NCBI GenBank assembly: GCA_905193485.1
Contig: CAJJOX010000003.1
Coordinates: 1-23,635, forward strand
DNA length: 23,635 nucleotides
Source: an uncultured Porphyromonadaceae bacterium
GTDB taxonomy: Bacteria; Bacteroidota; Bacteroidia; Bacteroidales; Muribaculaceae
Reading direction: 5' to 3'
Of the stretch, positions 14,779-21,523 are shown piece after piece; position 1 is the first letter of the stretch; every line of letters starts with the position of its first letter. The position numbers and the translations under genes were made by a program. The notes below the pieces were generated by a model that searched no databases, had not been told where the DNA came from, and saw only the letters and a list, made by a program, of their open reading frames with translations.

Positions 14779-15933
14779 TTATTGGCGAGTAATTACTGAA
14801 TTGGCATTTTCAAGAGCTTCAACAAGTGTAGTTCCGGCGGCTTTCATTGCAGCTTCAGCGAGAGTGCCGGTAGCATTTTTTGCAAACGGTTCCGGAACAG
14901 CCTCGATAGCCGAAATAGCATTTTCTATCGCATTTCTCACTGCTGTATCGGTTTCAGGACTGATTGTCCTGATATAATCGCTCACTGACACATCACCTGA
15001 TTTGCTTCCGAGATATGCGTTCTTTATCGAACGTATATTATCTGCGAAATCTTCAATCGAATTCAATGAATATGGTGACTCGATATAGTTTTTATCCTCC
15101 TGAGAGGAACCGATATGCGGACGTCCTATTTTTGTGTTGCCGACCTCATCGGCAATGTCAATGCATCCCTGTAAGATTTCTTCCGCGGCCTCCTGATAAG
15201 TTTTGAATCGAGAACCAGCCTGACCTGCATTCATCATTTCCCAGCCATAATTCTCACCATAGTCAAGTTCAGCTTCTTCAAGTATCTGCCGCTTTTCTCC
15301 GGATACGTTTTCAGTTCCTGCCCAACATGCTTCAAGGCATACACACTGCTGGCACAAGTCATCGGCGACAGCAACAAGGTATTCCAGCTCTTCCGGAGTG
15401 TAGTCAGTCGAATGGACCAACGATGTGTTCTCATCATCGCTTAGCTCGAAGAGCATATACTCTACGGCGTGGAATCCGATAAGGCCATAACCTCCGTTGT
15501 TTTCAAGCGACCACTGATTGCCGTTGCGGATCTGCACGAGAAGATTGTCCATTGCGGCCTTGTCAAGAGGCCATGAGTCGATATGGGGGTCGATATTGTG
15601 GTTGGCGGCCGGCCCGAATAGGAATGCCTCCGACAGTTCCCAATTTTTACGGGCTTCTTTCCACGCGTCACCTGCGGCCTTGATGTCATTTATAGTCAGT
15701 GTTCCCGCACCGTATTTCTCCTGTATGGTATGGCAAAGGTCGCGCATGCGGATTGCCGCATCAGCCATAGCGGAATAGGTCGGAAGCACGGTATGGTTCA
15801 CATAGGCTACAGCAGCTGTCTGCAGAGTTTGCTCCTTCTGCGAGATGTCTGCGGGGATGGGGTCGTCGTTGTCTGAACAACTTGAAACAAGCAATGCAGA
15901 CAAGCCCAGAAAAATGAATTTTGAAATCTTCAT
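14779..15933 (-). CDS. Imelysin (M75) family lipoprotein, predicted metal/iron acquisition
   Basis: The start at 15933 (MKISKFIFLGLSALLVSSC) places a lipobox with Cys19; the upstream ATG at 15966 would spoil the signal. The protein has 384 residues and is mostly helical. The imelysin signature GxHxxE is present as GFHAVEYMLF, with H155 and E158. Other family landmarks are AWKEARKNWELSEAFLFGPA and the second-half pair SIEDFADNIRSIKNAYLGSK. Imelysins (ICMP, EfeO/EfeM relatives) are periplasmic or surface proteins of iron-uptake systems, possibly binding metal through the HxxE site. It lies between an outer-membrane barrel (32-bp gap) and the di-heme oxidoreductase (12-bp gap) in one operon. Confidence 0.88.
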   Translation of the reverse strand: MKISKFIFLGLSALLVSSCSDNDDPIPADISQKEQTLQTAAVAYVNHTVLPTYSAMADAAIRMRDLCHTIQEKYGAGTLTINDIKAAGDAWKEARKNWELSEAFLFGPAANHNIDPHIDSWPLDKAAMDNLLVQIRNGNQWSLENNGGYGLIGFHAVEYMLFELSDDENTSLVHSTDYTPEELEYLVAVADDLCQQCVCLEACWAGTENVSGEKRQILEEAELDYGENYGWEMMNAGQAGSRFKTYQEAAEEILQGCIDIADEVGNTKIGRPHIGSSQEDKNYIESPYSLNSIEDFADNIRSIKNAYLGSKSGDVSVSDYIRTISPETDTAVRNAIENAISAIEAVPEPFAKNATGTLAEAAMKAAGTTLVEALENANSVITRQ

Positions 15934-15965
15934 AGCTATAATATTGATTAGTTGAATACTTTCCA

Positions 15966-17297
15966 TTACTTAAACCAGCCTACATAGGCTATGCCGATAT
16001 TGACAGCCGGTTCGTTGTTGTATTTTTTATCCAGAATACTGTAAGTGTAATCGCCTTTGATTATTATTTGAGGCATTGGCATCCAGTTGATGCCGGCTGA
16101 TATCTTGTTTCGTTTACACCACTGTAACGGTGTTCCGCTTTCCATCCTGGCCATTGAATCAAAGTAATCATATCTTCCAAAAACATAGAGTTTCTGACCG
16201 GATACTTTCATTCGGGGAATAAGCGTAAATAAATTGTATCCGGCTTCGACACCGGCCACAACAACGTCTGACGCCACTTCCTGACGCTTTGATGTGGAAT
16301 TCTTTGACATCGAAATATTGAATTTACTTATATGAGCCGCATCACTCAGATGACCCCAGTCAAAGTTTCCACGCGCAAGAAAACCATAATCTTCATATTT
16401 GAAGTCAAAGGAAAGTATGGAGACGGTTCCGTGGATGCCCTTGTTTTTCTCGGAGTCGGTAGGATAAAGTGTGTTGCGGAACGAATTGCCGACATAACCG
16501 CTTAAACCCAATCTTAACCCTTTGACACTGTAATTATCAATCCTTCCGGCAAACGCATAGTTGTTGGCCATCTTGAATTCAAATGGAGACGCGGAGCCGT
16601 CATGAATCCAGCTCTGATTGCCAAAACGTTCGGAATCGAGACCGGGTAAAAACATGCCTATGTAAGACCAGTCTCCAGCACGACCGGATAACGAAATTGA
16701 CACTTCGTGCCACGTGCAAGGGAAAATGGTATTCTCTCCCTCCGGACGATATACTCCGAAAAATTGATTCGGTTCATGATGCGCATTAGTAGCGCCAACC
16801 GGGACGACCTGCATGCCGGCGCGGAGCCTTAATTGAGGGAGAAATTCCTTCTGGATATAAAACTGTTCCAAAGCGACCTCACCACCTCGTTCGATTTCCT
16901 TCTCGTATTCTCCGGCTTCCTCGGTTTCTATTTCTACTGCGGATTCTGTTCCTCCGTGTTCAAATTCGATTTCCGATGAAAAAGACCATCCTTTTCCGAA
17001 ATCATATCCGAGATAGACAACTACATGTGGCAAATCAAAACGCCCGTGACTGCCGTTATACTTGCCCGGTTCCGAATACCTCAGATAATTATCGCTATAG
17101 AAGTTGCGTGAGAACGCTACTTCTCCATATCCTCCGATATGCAATCTGTCCCAGGCGGTTATCTTTTTCTTGGCCTGCGTCAGTGCTATACTGTCGGCTT
17201 TCGTGAAAACAGCCGGCTGATCCGGATTCTGTGCCGTCATATTCAGCGTAGAACACAAAGCCGCTGCACATAATGTGATTAATGTTTGTCTAATCAT
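15966..17297 (-). CDS. Outer-membrane beta-barrel (porin-like), first gene of the imelysin operon
   Basis: The start at 17297 (MIRQTLITLCAAALCSTLNMTAQ) gives a signal peptide; earlier in-frame ATGs extend across the promoter and are discarded. The 443-residue protein has alternating strands and turns: RLHIGGYGEVAFSRNF, then VVVYLGYDFGKGWSFSSEIE and the final strands IIIKGDYTYSI and AVNIGIAYVGWF. An acidic loop (VEIETEEAGEYEKEIERGGE, about residues 135-155) and a His-containing loop (NAHHEPNQFFG) could bind cations (inference). It probably provides the outer-membrane passage for the substrate handled by the imelysin and DHOR lipoproteins. I cannot assign a precise porin family. Confidence 0.75.
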   Translation of the reverse strand: MIRQTLITLCAAALCSTLNMTAQNPDQPAVFTKADSIALTQAKKKITAWDRLHIGGYGEVAFSRNFYSDNYLRYSEPGKYNGSHGRFDLPHVVVYLGYDFGKGWSFSSEIEFEHGGTESAVEIETEEAGEYEKEIERGGEVALEQFYIQKEFLPQLRLRAGMQVVPVGATNAHHEPNQFFGVYRPEGENTIFPCTWHEVSISLSGRAGDWSYIGMFLPGLDSERFGNQSWIHDGSASPFEFKMANNYAFAGRIDNYSVKGLRLGLSGYVGNSFRNTLYPTDSEKNKGIHGTVSILSFDFKYEDYGFLARGNFDWGHLSDAAHISKFNISMSKNSTSKRQEVASDVVVAGVEAGYNLFTLIPRMKVSGQKLYVFGRYDYFDSMARMESGTPLQWCKRNKISAGINWMPMPQIIIKGDYTYSILDKKYNNEPAVNIGIAYVGWFK

Positions 17298-17313
17298 TCT
17301 ATCATTTTTTGTG

Positions 17314-17344
17314 CAAAGGTATCCAGATCCCTGATGCTCGACAA
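17314..17344 (-). promoter_or_regulatory. Promoter of the OMP-imelysin-DHOR-ccsBA operon
   Basis: On the minus strand TACCTTTG (17321-17314) matches TAnnTTTG, and TTG (17344-17342) lies exactly 20 bp upstream, a full Bacteroidetes promoter. The -7 box ends 16 bp before the ATG at 17297, giving a very short leader. Confidence 0.7.
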
Positions 17345-17389
17345 TTCCCAAAAATATGGTTATTTTGCATATTCTCTCTTGTTTTACCA

Positions 17390-17563
17390 TCCCCATATCA
17401 GGGGACGATCCGGCCTTGTTTACCGTTTGGGTAATTATCACATACCTAAATCAGGTATTCAACCCTAAAAGTAGGGGTGCATGCAGTTTGTGGTTAAATA
17501 ACCTTTTGCCGGTTATACTTTGGCATATAGGGGCATCTAAATCAAGTTTCACTAATTTTAGGT
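17390..17563. promoter_or_regulatory. Cluster of related palindromes between operon and regulator
   Basis: Five similar sites occur: TCCCCATATCAGGGGA (17390-17405), ATACCTAAATCAGGTAT (17442-17458), CCCTAAAAGTAGGG (17463-17476), the half-matching ATCTAAATCAAGT (17535-17547) and, read on the minus strand, ACCTAAAATTAGT (17563-17551). They share an (A)CCTAAA..AGG(T) plan of 13-17 bp, the size expected for a dimeric LuxR/NarL-type HTH. They are probably operators for the divergent regulator; the first lies just upstream of the operon promoter. Confidence 0.5.
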
Positions 17564-17587
17564 ATGGTGCAGATCATACAAAGACCG

Positions 17588-17595
17588 TAACTTTG
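17588..17595 (+). promoter_or_regulatory. -7 box of the hemerythrin-HTH regulator gene
   Basis: TAACTTTG followed by C matches the Bacteroidetes -7 box, 23 bp before the ATG at 17619. No good TTG is seen 19-21 bp upstream; instead the palindromic site at 17551-17563 sits there, suggesting autoregulation. Confidence 0.55.
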
Positions 17596-17618
17596 CACAA
17601 TAAACGAATCTTTTATAA

Positions 17619-18575
17619 ATGATTAAACATCAGTCATCGTATTCCAGAAATGACAAGATGCGAGACATCATAAATGATAACAGCATCCTCCTGACAGTGA
17701 TTAACCGATTTTCAATTTCATTGGGGTTCGGCGATAAATCAGTAGCATCCGTATGTATGGATAATGAGGTGGATGTCGACACCTTTCTTGCTGTCATCAA
17801 CTTAATCAGCAAAAAAGACCTGACTGGTTATCATATCGCTATACAGCCATTAATCAAGTATCTCCGCAAATCGCACCATTACATTCTCAATTATACATTA
17901 CCGGCTATTAAAAAATCTCTTATCGAGGGAATACAACAAACAAATACCTCTGAAATAGCTATGTTCATATTAAAGTTTTATGATGGCTATATGCAGGAGG
18001 TGAGAAAACACATGGAATATGAGGACAACGTAGTTTTCTCATATGTGGAAAATTTGATAAAAGGTGAGGTCAGGGATAAATTCCAGATTTCAGACTTCTC
18101 TTCCCGGCATGAACACATGGCGGGCACACTTGATGAACTGAAGGAGCTGTTTATATACCAGTACAATCAGGAGGATAACGATTTAATCAGCACAGCTTTG
18201 TTTCAAATAACCTTATGCGGCAATGACCTGATGTCACATTGCGAGATTGAGAACAAGTTGCTTTTTCCGGCGGTTTCTAAACTGGAAGAAAGTATCAAGA
18301 CCCAAAATATTGTTCACAATGAAAATCAAATCATTGAAAAAAAGGAGCCTATTTTGGATAGTCTTACTGATCGAGAGAAAGAGGTCATTGCAGAAGTAGC
18401 ACATGGACTGTCAAACAAGGAAATTGCTGATAAATTGAATCTGTCGTTCCACACCATTACTACCTATAGAAAAAACATCAGCTCGAAACTAAACATTCAT
18501 TCCACTGCCGGACTTGTAATATTTGCCATTCTTCATCATTTGATTGAGATTGGCGATGCAAAATTGCCGAATTAA
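17619..18575 (+). CDS. RIC/YtfE-type hemerythrin domain fused to a LuxR-family HTH regulator
   Basis: The protein has 318 residues; another possible start is Met14 (17658). Residues 22-62 (LLTVINRFSISLGFGDKSVA, VDVDTFLAVINLI) are a ScdA/RIC N-terminal-like domain but lack the CC pair of YtfE. Residues 80-222 form a hemerythrin four-helix domain with H86/H87, H131 and E135 (RKHMEYEDNVVF), H164/H166 (SRHEHM), and H207 and E211 (SHCEIENKLLFP). This spacing is close to the di-iron ligands of YtfE. Residues 248-305 are a LuxR/GerE HTH (LTDREKEVIAEVAHGLSNKE, HTITTYRKNISSKLNI). The protein is therefore probably a di-iron sensor of O2, NO or oxidants that binds DNA. It is divergent from the imelysin/di-haem operon and is its likely regulator. 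The domain calls are strong; the ligand is unknown. Confidence 0.87.
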   Translation: MIKHQSSYSRNDKMRDIINDNSILLTVINRFSISLGFGDKSVASVCMDNEVDVDTFLAVINLISKKDLTGYHIAIQPLIKYLRKSHHYILNYTLPAIKKSLIEGIQQTNTSEIAMFILKFYDGYMQEVRKHMEYEDNVVFSYVENLIKGEVRDKFQISDFSSRHEHMAGTLDELKELFIYQYNQEDNDLISTALFQITLCGNDLMSHCEIENKLLFPAVSKLEESIKTQNIVHNENQIIEKKEPILDSLTDREKEVIAEVAHGLSNKEIADKLNLSFHTITTYRKNISSKLNIHSTAGLVIFAILHHLIEIGDAKLPN

Positions 18576-18626
18576 CGCCTCAAAAATCGTCGCGTAAAGA
18601 ATTTCGAAATCTCAACGCACATAATG

Positions 18627-18669
18627 TAAGAGGCTGCGCCGTAAACCTTAATTACGACACAGCCTCTTA
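18627..18669 (-). repeat. Hairpin repeat, second copy of the GCTGTGTCGTAA element
   Basis: The minus strand folds into an 18-bp stem (18669-18652 with 18644-18627) using two G-U wobbles, loop 7 nt. The core GGCTGTGTCGTAAT...TTACGGCGCAGCC is shared with the terminator at 56-92, but no long U-run follows. It could end transcription from hicAB or the small-RNA element, or stop the convergent regulator gene. Confidence 0.55.
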
Positions 18670-18675
18670 GCCTTT

Positions 18676-18885
18676 TCACGAATTGCACACCTCTTAACCC
18701 TGCAATATGCTTTATTCTGCCGGATAGGGACATTACAAAAATCGCTGAAACTGTTTTAGTTTCAGTGATTTGCTTGATTTTGCCGTTTGGCTTTGTGACC
18801 CCGGTGGAGCCGGGATGTATCGTTGTAACTAAGTGGTATTCAGAATATTGAATGCCGTCATGTCCGTTGTTCACGAATTGCACAC
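18676..18885. repeat. Pair of 15-bp direct repeats
   Basis: TCACGAATTGCACAC occurs at 18676-18690 and again at 18871-18885, 195 bp apart. A related inverted form, GTGCAATTCACG, occurs at 19759-19770. The second copy lies inside the putative small-RNA element. Confidence 0.6.
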
Positions 18886-18925
18886 GACACTATTTCAATG
18901 TTCTTACCCATTATTCCGTTTGGGC
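18738..18925 (-). ncRNA. Putative small RNA, copy 1 of a two-member family
   Basis: The minus strand has a degenerate -7 box TAACTCTG (18937-18930), then about 190 nt containing ACATTGAAA (18901-18893), the hairpin CCCGG-CTCCA-CCGGG with following GTCACAAA (18811-18792), and a final 12-bp hairpin (18769-18741) followed by TTTTTG. Order and spacing match copy 2 at 21524-21712 closely, while the hairpin arms differ in sequence but keep pairing, which points to RNA structure. The weak promoter box suggests this copy may be silent. No protein frame is present. Confidence 0.4.
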
Positions 18926-18964
18926 AATACAGAGTTAATGCTTTTCTCCCGATTTTCAAGCATC

Positions 18965-19287
18965 TATGGCGTTAAAAATGCCTACTGATCGTGTTCAAAG
19001 CATGGCGGAAATCTGTTTTTCAACAGCAGTGCGGATGAAAGAGTTGATAGATACCCCCGCTTGTTTGGCAAGATAGGCCACACGGGTATGAATGTCGGGG
19101 GTAAGACGCACGTTCAAAGAGCCGGAATAGCTTTTGTGGGGTTCGATGCCTTCTTCGGCGCAGTAGGCAAGATAATCGTCAACCGCCTCGTGAAAGGCGT
19201 TGGTAAGTTCGGCCACGCTTTCGCCCTCAAAATTCACAAGACCGTCAATGCCTTCGATTTTTCCGAAGAAAACCCCATCGGCTTCGC
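18965..19287 (-). repeat. Direct repeat, copy B (contains most of intact hicB)
   Basis: Same-orientation partner of 10778-11093. The two copies bracket the ccsBA/DHOR/imelysin/regulator module; recombination between them would remove about 8.2 kb. Confidence 0.8.
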
Positions 19288-19333
19288 TGAAAGCTACCGA
19301 GCCTATAAAATCTTTATATTTCAATGTATTCAT
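18995..19333 (-). CDS. hicB: HicB antitoxin
   Basis: The protein has 112 residues. The N-terminal HicB fold (YKDFIGSVAFSEADGVFFGK, VNFEGESVAELTNAFHEAVD, DYLAYCAEEG) is a degraded RNase-H-like domain that covers the toxin. The C-terminal ribbon-helix-helix (SLNVRLTPDIHTRVAYLAKQ, AGVSINSFIRTAVEKQI) binds the operator. Its ATG overlaps the hicA stop as ATGA (19330-19333), so translation is coupled and the order is toxin first. It neutralises HicA and probably represses the operon at the palindrome 19610-19624. A 5'-truncated paralogue lies at 10801-11093. Confidence 0.92.
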   Translation of the reverse strand: MNTLKYKDFIGSVAFSEADGVFFGKIEGIDGLVNFEGESVAELTNAFHEAVDDYLAYCAEEGIEPHKSYSGSLNVRLTPDIHTRVAYLAKQAGVSINSFIRTAVEKQISAML

Positions 19334-19584
19334 ATCAGTCCTTCGTTTTTAAGATAATCATAAACCTGTTTCATAACATACCCTTTGATGATATTGCCGG
19401 GGTGCGGCTTGTGAAGCATTATCGGCTTCAACCCCTCGCCTTTGAATATCATACGGGAGCCGGATGTCTTGCCCTTGTTGCCCGGAACGTATCCCAAAGC
19501 GACAAGCAGACGTCTCATTTCCTCCCATGTGAAATCATTGGGTAGGGCTGAGAATCGTGCTATCAGTTTTTCTTTTGTTCCCAT
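19330..19584 (-). CDS. hicA: HicA mRNA-interferase toxin
   Basis: Choosing ATG 19584 (MGTKEKLIARFSALPNDFTW) gives 84 residues, a normal HicA length; an upstream ATG at 19605 lies inside the promoter region. The dsRBD-like fold is visible: EEMRRLLVALGYVPGNKGKT, SGSRMIFKGEG and then LHKPHPGNIIKGYVMKQV with the conserved catalytic histidine region (HKPHPG). HicA cleaves mRNA on ribosomes or free and stops growth until HicB binds it. The key motifs are intact, so the toxin is probably active. It is followed by hicB with a 4-nt overlap. Confidence 0.92.
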   Translation of the reverse strand: MGTKEKLIARFSALPNDFTWEEMRRLLVALGYVPGNKGKTSGSRMIFKGEGLKPIMLHKPHPGNIIKGYVMKQVYDYLKNEGLI

Positions 19585-19602
19585 TCGCTTGTAATCTTGG
19601 CG

Positions 19603-19633
19603 CAAAAGTAACTAAATTTTAGTTGCAAAACAA
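19603..19633 (-). promoter_or_regulatory. hicAB promoter with palindromic operator in the spacer
   Basis: Minus-strand TTG (19633-19631), 20 bp, then TACTTTTG (19610-19603) form a full Bacteroidetes promoter 18 bp before the hicA ATG. Within the spacer lies AACTAAA-T-TTTAGTT (19610-19624), a perfect 7-bp-arm palindrome, well placed for repression by HicB. Confidence 0.7.
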
Positions 19634-19754
19634 GTCTATGGATAGGAAAGTTCGTTATCGGGTGGGATAAAGGATCATGAAGGACTATTTCTCAGATAGA
19701 ATATGTAAGAAGGAATTAAATGGGATGGTATTAGATTTGAATAAATTACAAAAA

Positions 19755-19865
19755 TAGCGTGCAATTCACGCCTCTCAGTGACGGCTCTGGTATTGCCTTG
19801 TAGGAAAAACGTGACTGCACGCTATGCTTGCGCATAGCATAATCAGCACGCATTTGTTTCCTACA
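19755..19865. repeat. Nested inverted repeats between hicAB and the MATE fragment
   Basis: TAGCGTGCA (19755-19763) pairs with TGCACGCTA (19816-19824), flanked inside by TTCACG/CGTGA. TGTAGGAAA (19799-19807) pairs with TTTCCTACA (19857-19865), and inside it GCTATGC-TTGC-GCATAGC (19821-19838) is a perfect hairpin. Alternative foldings compete. No coding sequence is seen between 19634 and 19884, so this may be a structured RNA or a mobile-element end. Confidence 0.45.
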
Positions 19866-19884
19866 GTGTCCATTTACCAGATTT

Positions 19885-20889
19885 TCACTGAAACCTATGC
19901 GATGTTATGTTATGCAAAGCTGTGCGAAAGAGCAGCTTTTTGATTTCATAAACCCTGTCGGCGTTATGTGCCGTATGGTTGTAACTTATTATCGGTTGTG
20001 CCGACTGTATGACGGCATTGGCAATCATGAAAATGAATGGTGTATAGTAACAGGCAATGCCGAAAGCCCCCACGCCGTCGTCACCGAGATAACGCATAAA
20101 GACATAGTTACCGACAAAAGCGAGTATCGCAAGCATGAGTTCTCCCAAAAGACTTGGCGAACCGATGCGGCATTGGTACAGGAGGCTTTTGAGTATCTCC
20201 TTGAAACTGTTGCGTCGTATTGGCGATAGACTGAAATGAAGATGTCTGGCATAAAAAACTATATACACCACTGCAATCAGACCTCCTGTGACTATGGCGA
20301 TGCAGGTAGAAAATGCCACTCCGACAAGTCCGCGCTCCAGCACATATATCATTAGCCAATCTCCTCCGAGTGTCAGAATGGCGGTGATTATGTTGCACCA
20401 CATGGCTACTTTCGGAGCTCCGTCGAGCCGGATTATGAACAGACCTATCGCGCTCCACATCTGGAACACGAAGCACGGCATGACAAACACAAGATAGCCT
20501 CTGACCAACGGCAACAAATGTTCCGACGCGCCGAAAAGCCTTGCCGTGGCATCGGGAAAGCACATCACGGCGACAGATACAGCAACGGTTATCAATGTGG
20601 CGAATGAAAATGCCACGGCTACATGAAGTCGGGCTTTGTCTATGCGTGAATTGGCAAGCATAGCCGATGAAACCACCGAGCATCCGGCTCCAAGCATAAG
20701 ACCCAGACCGGAAAAGACCATCCATAATGGCACCGTTATGTTTACAGCCGCAAGACCGTCGCTGCCTATCCCATGCCCTACGAAGGCCCCGTTGATGGCT
20801 GTCACGGCAGCCATGCTCATAAGACCGAGCAGAGTGGGAAAAAACAGCTTGCAGAACAACTTTGTTATGTCGTCCCGGCCCAAATCCAT
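19885..20889 (-). pseudogene. MATE-family multidrug efflux transporter, C-terminus truncated
   Basis: The frame starts MDLGRDDITKLFCKLFFPTL and shows MATE features: LGLMSMAAVTAINGAFVGHG, IGSDGLAAVNITVPLWMVFS, then GLGLMLGAGCSVVSSAML and DGAPKVAMWCNIITAILTLG. Homology runs to about KKLLFRTAL and then stops; the last ten codons (HNITSHRFQ and stop, 19885-19914) are unrelated. The product would be 334 residues against about 440-460 for the family, lacking the last three or four membrane helices. Drug/Na+ antiport is therefore unlikely. A TAACTTTG box (20949-20942) lies upstream. The adjacent integrase fragment and hairpin-rich flank suggest mobile-element damage on both sides. Confidence 0.75.
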
Positions 20890-20941
20890 TGCTTGTGTTC
20901 TGATTTACCCATTGTCTTTTTTATCCTTATTTTTCAGCGTG

Positions 20942-20949
20942 CAAAGTTA
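20942..20949 (-). promoter_or_regulatory. -7 box upstream of the truncated MATE gene
   Basis: Minus-strand TAACTTTG followed by C matches the Bacteroidetes -7 box, 53 bp before the ATG at 20889. No TTG is present at the right distance upstream; that side is taken by the broken integrase gene. Confidence 0.45.
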
Positions 20950-20995
20950 TGAAAGGTCTTTTGGATAGGCGTTTACATTTTATTGCGGTGTTGGG

Positions 20996-21202
20996 TGCAT
21001 TAAGTTCGATGTCGGCTCGGCTTTTGCCTTTGGACATACCCTTTGCCGCAACCCACATATCGGGATTGACAGTCCGGTTGATGTTCAGCTCCGCACGTTG
21101 ACCCGCGATTGTGATACGCAGGATAATCGGCACCTCGCCGTTGCGTAGCACCCGCGCCTTTCGTGCGATAAAGGTCGCATTAAAGAATTGCTGATTCTTC
21201 AT
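20996..21202 (-). pseudogene. N-terminal fragment of a Bacteroidetes tyrosine integrase
   Basis: From ATG 21202 the frame gives MKNQQFFNATFIARKARVLR, then NGEVPIILRITIAGQRAELN and RTVNPDMWVAAKGMSKGKSR up to ADIELNA. This is the arm-site DNA-binding domain that starts Bacteroidetes phage-type integrases. The remaining codons to a stop at 20927 are unrelated to integrase, so the break lies near 20996, where the upstream region of the MATE gene begins. The core-binding and catalytic domains (R..HxxR..Y) are absent. The gene cannot recombine DNA; it marks the end of a former mobile element whose likely arm sites survive at 21303-21468. Confidence 0.7.
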
Positions 21203-21302
21203 ACTTTGATGTGGTTTAGTGTTACATTAAAGTTACAAAAAAAATTCTCAGTTTTGCAAACTTCAAGGCAACGATTTGAAAAACACATCAGTACGAGTAT
21301 CC

Positions 21303-21468
21303 GAGGGTACATTCGAGGGTACAATCGGGTGTCCGATAAAAAATGTACCCTCAAAGGCTGGTTCGACACTATAATCTGAGAGGTCTGGAAGCGGTGTAAA
21401 CTCTTGAACTATAGCGTTCAGAACCCTCGCGAGGGTACAATCTCCGCTCCTGTTGGCGATGTACCCTT
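21303..21468. repeat. Array of GAGGGTACA repeats, probable integrase arm-type sites
   Basis: GAGGGTACA occurs in direct orientation at 21303-21311, 21315-21323 (12-bp phase) and 21431-21439. It is inverted as TGTACCCTC at 21344-21352 and as TGTACCCTT at 21460-21468. The copy at 21431 forms the perfect palindrome ACCCTCGCGAGGGT (21423-21436). A second motif, GGGTGTCC (21327-21334), reappears inverted in GGGACACCCC (21471-21480). Placement about 100 bp upstream of the arm-binding domain of an integrase suggests attP arm sites. Confidence 0.55.
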
Positions 21469-21523
21469 TTGGGACACCCCGCCACTTCAATATTCTGCGT
21501 AGAAACGCCGATTAGGGATAACG

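Noticed and set aside
17297..17441. A longer N-terminus for the outer-membrane barrel protein
   Set aside because: It would read through the operon's own promoter and hide the signal peptide; the ATG at 17297 fits both.
19061..19357. Plus-strand open frames opposite both hicB copies (also 10867-11169)
   Set aside because: They are conserved only because hicB is conserved; no start context or domain.
21303..21468. CRISPR array
   Set aside because: The repeats are only 9 bp, irregularly spaced and in both orientations, and no cas gene is near.
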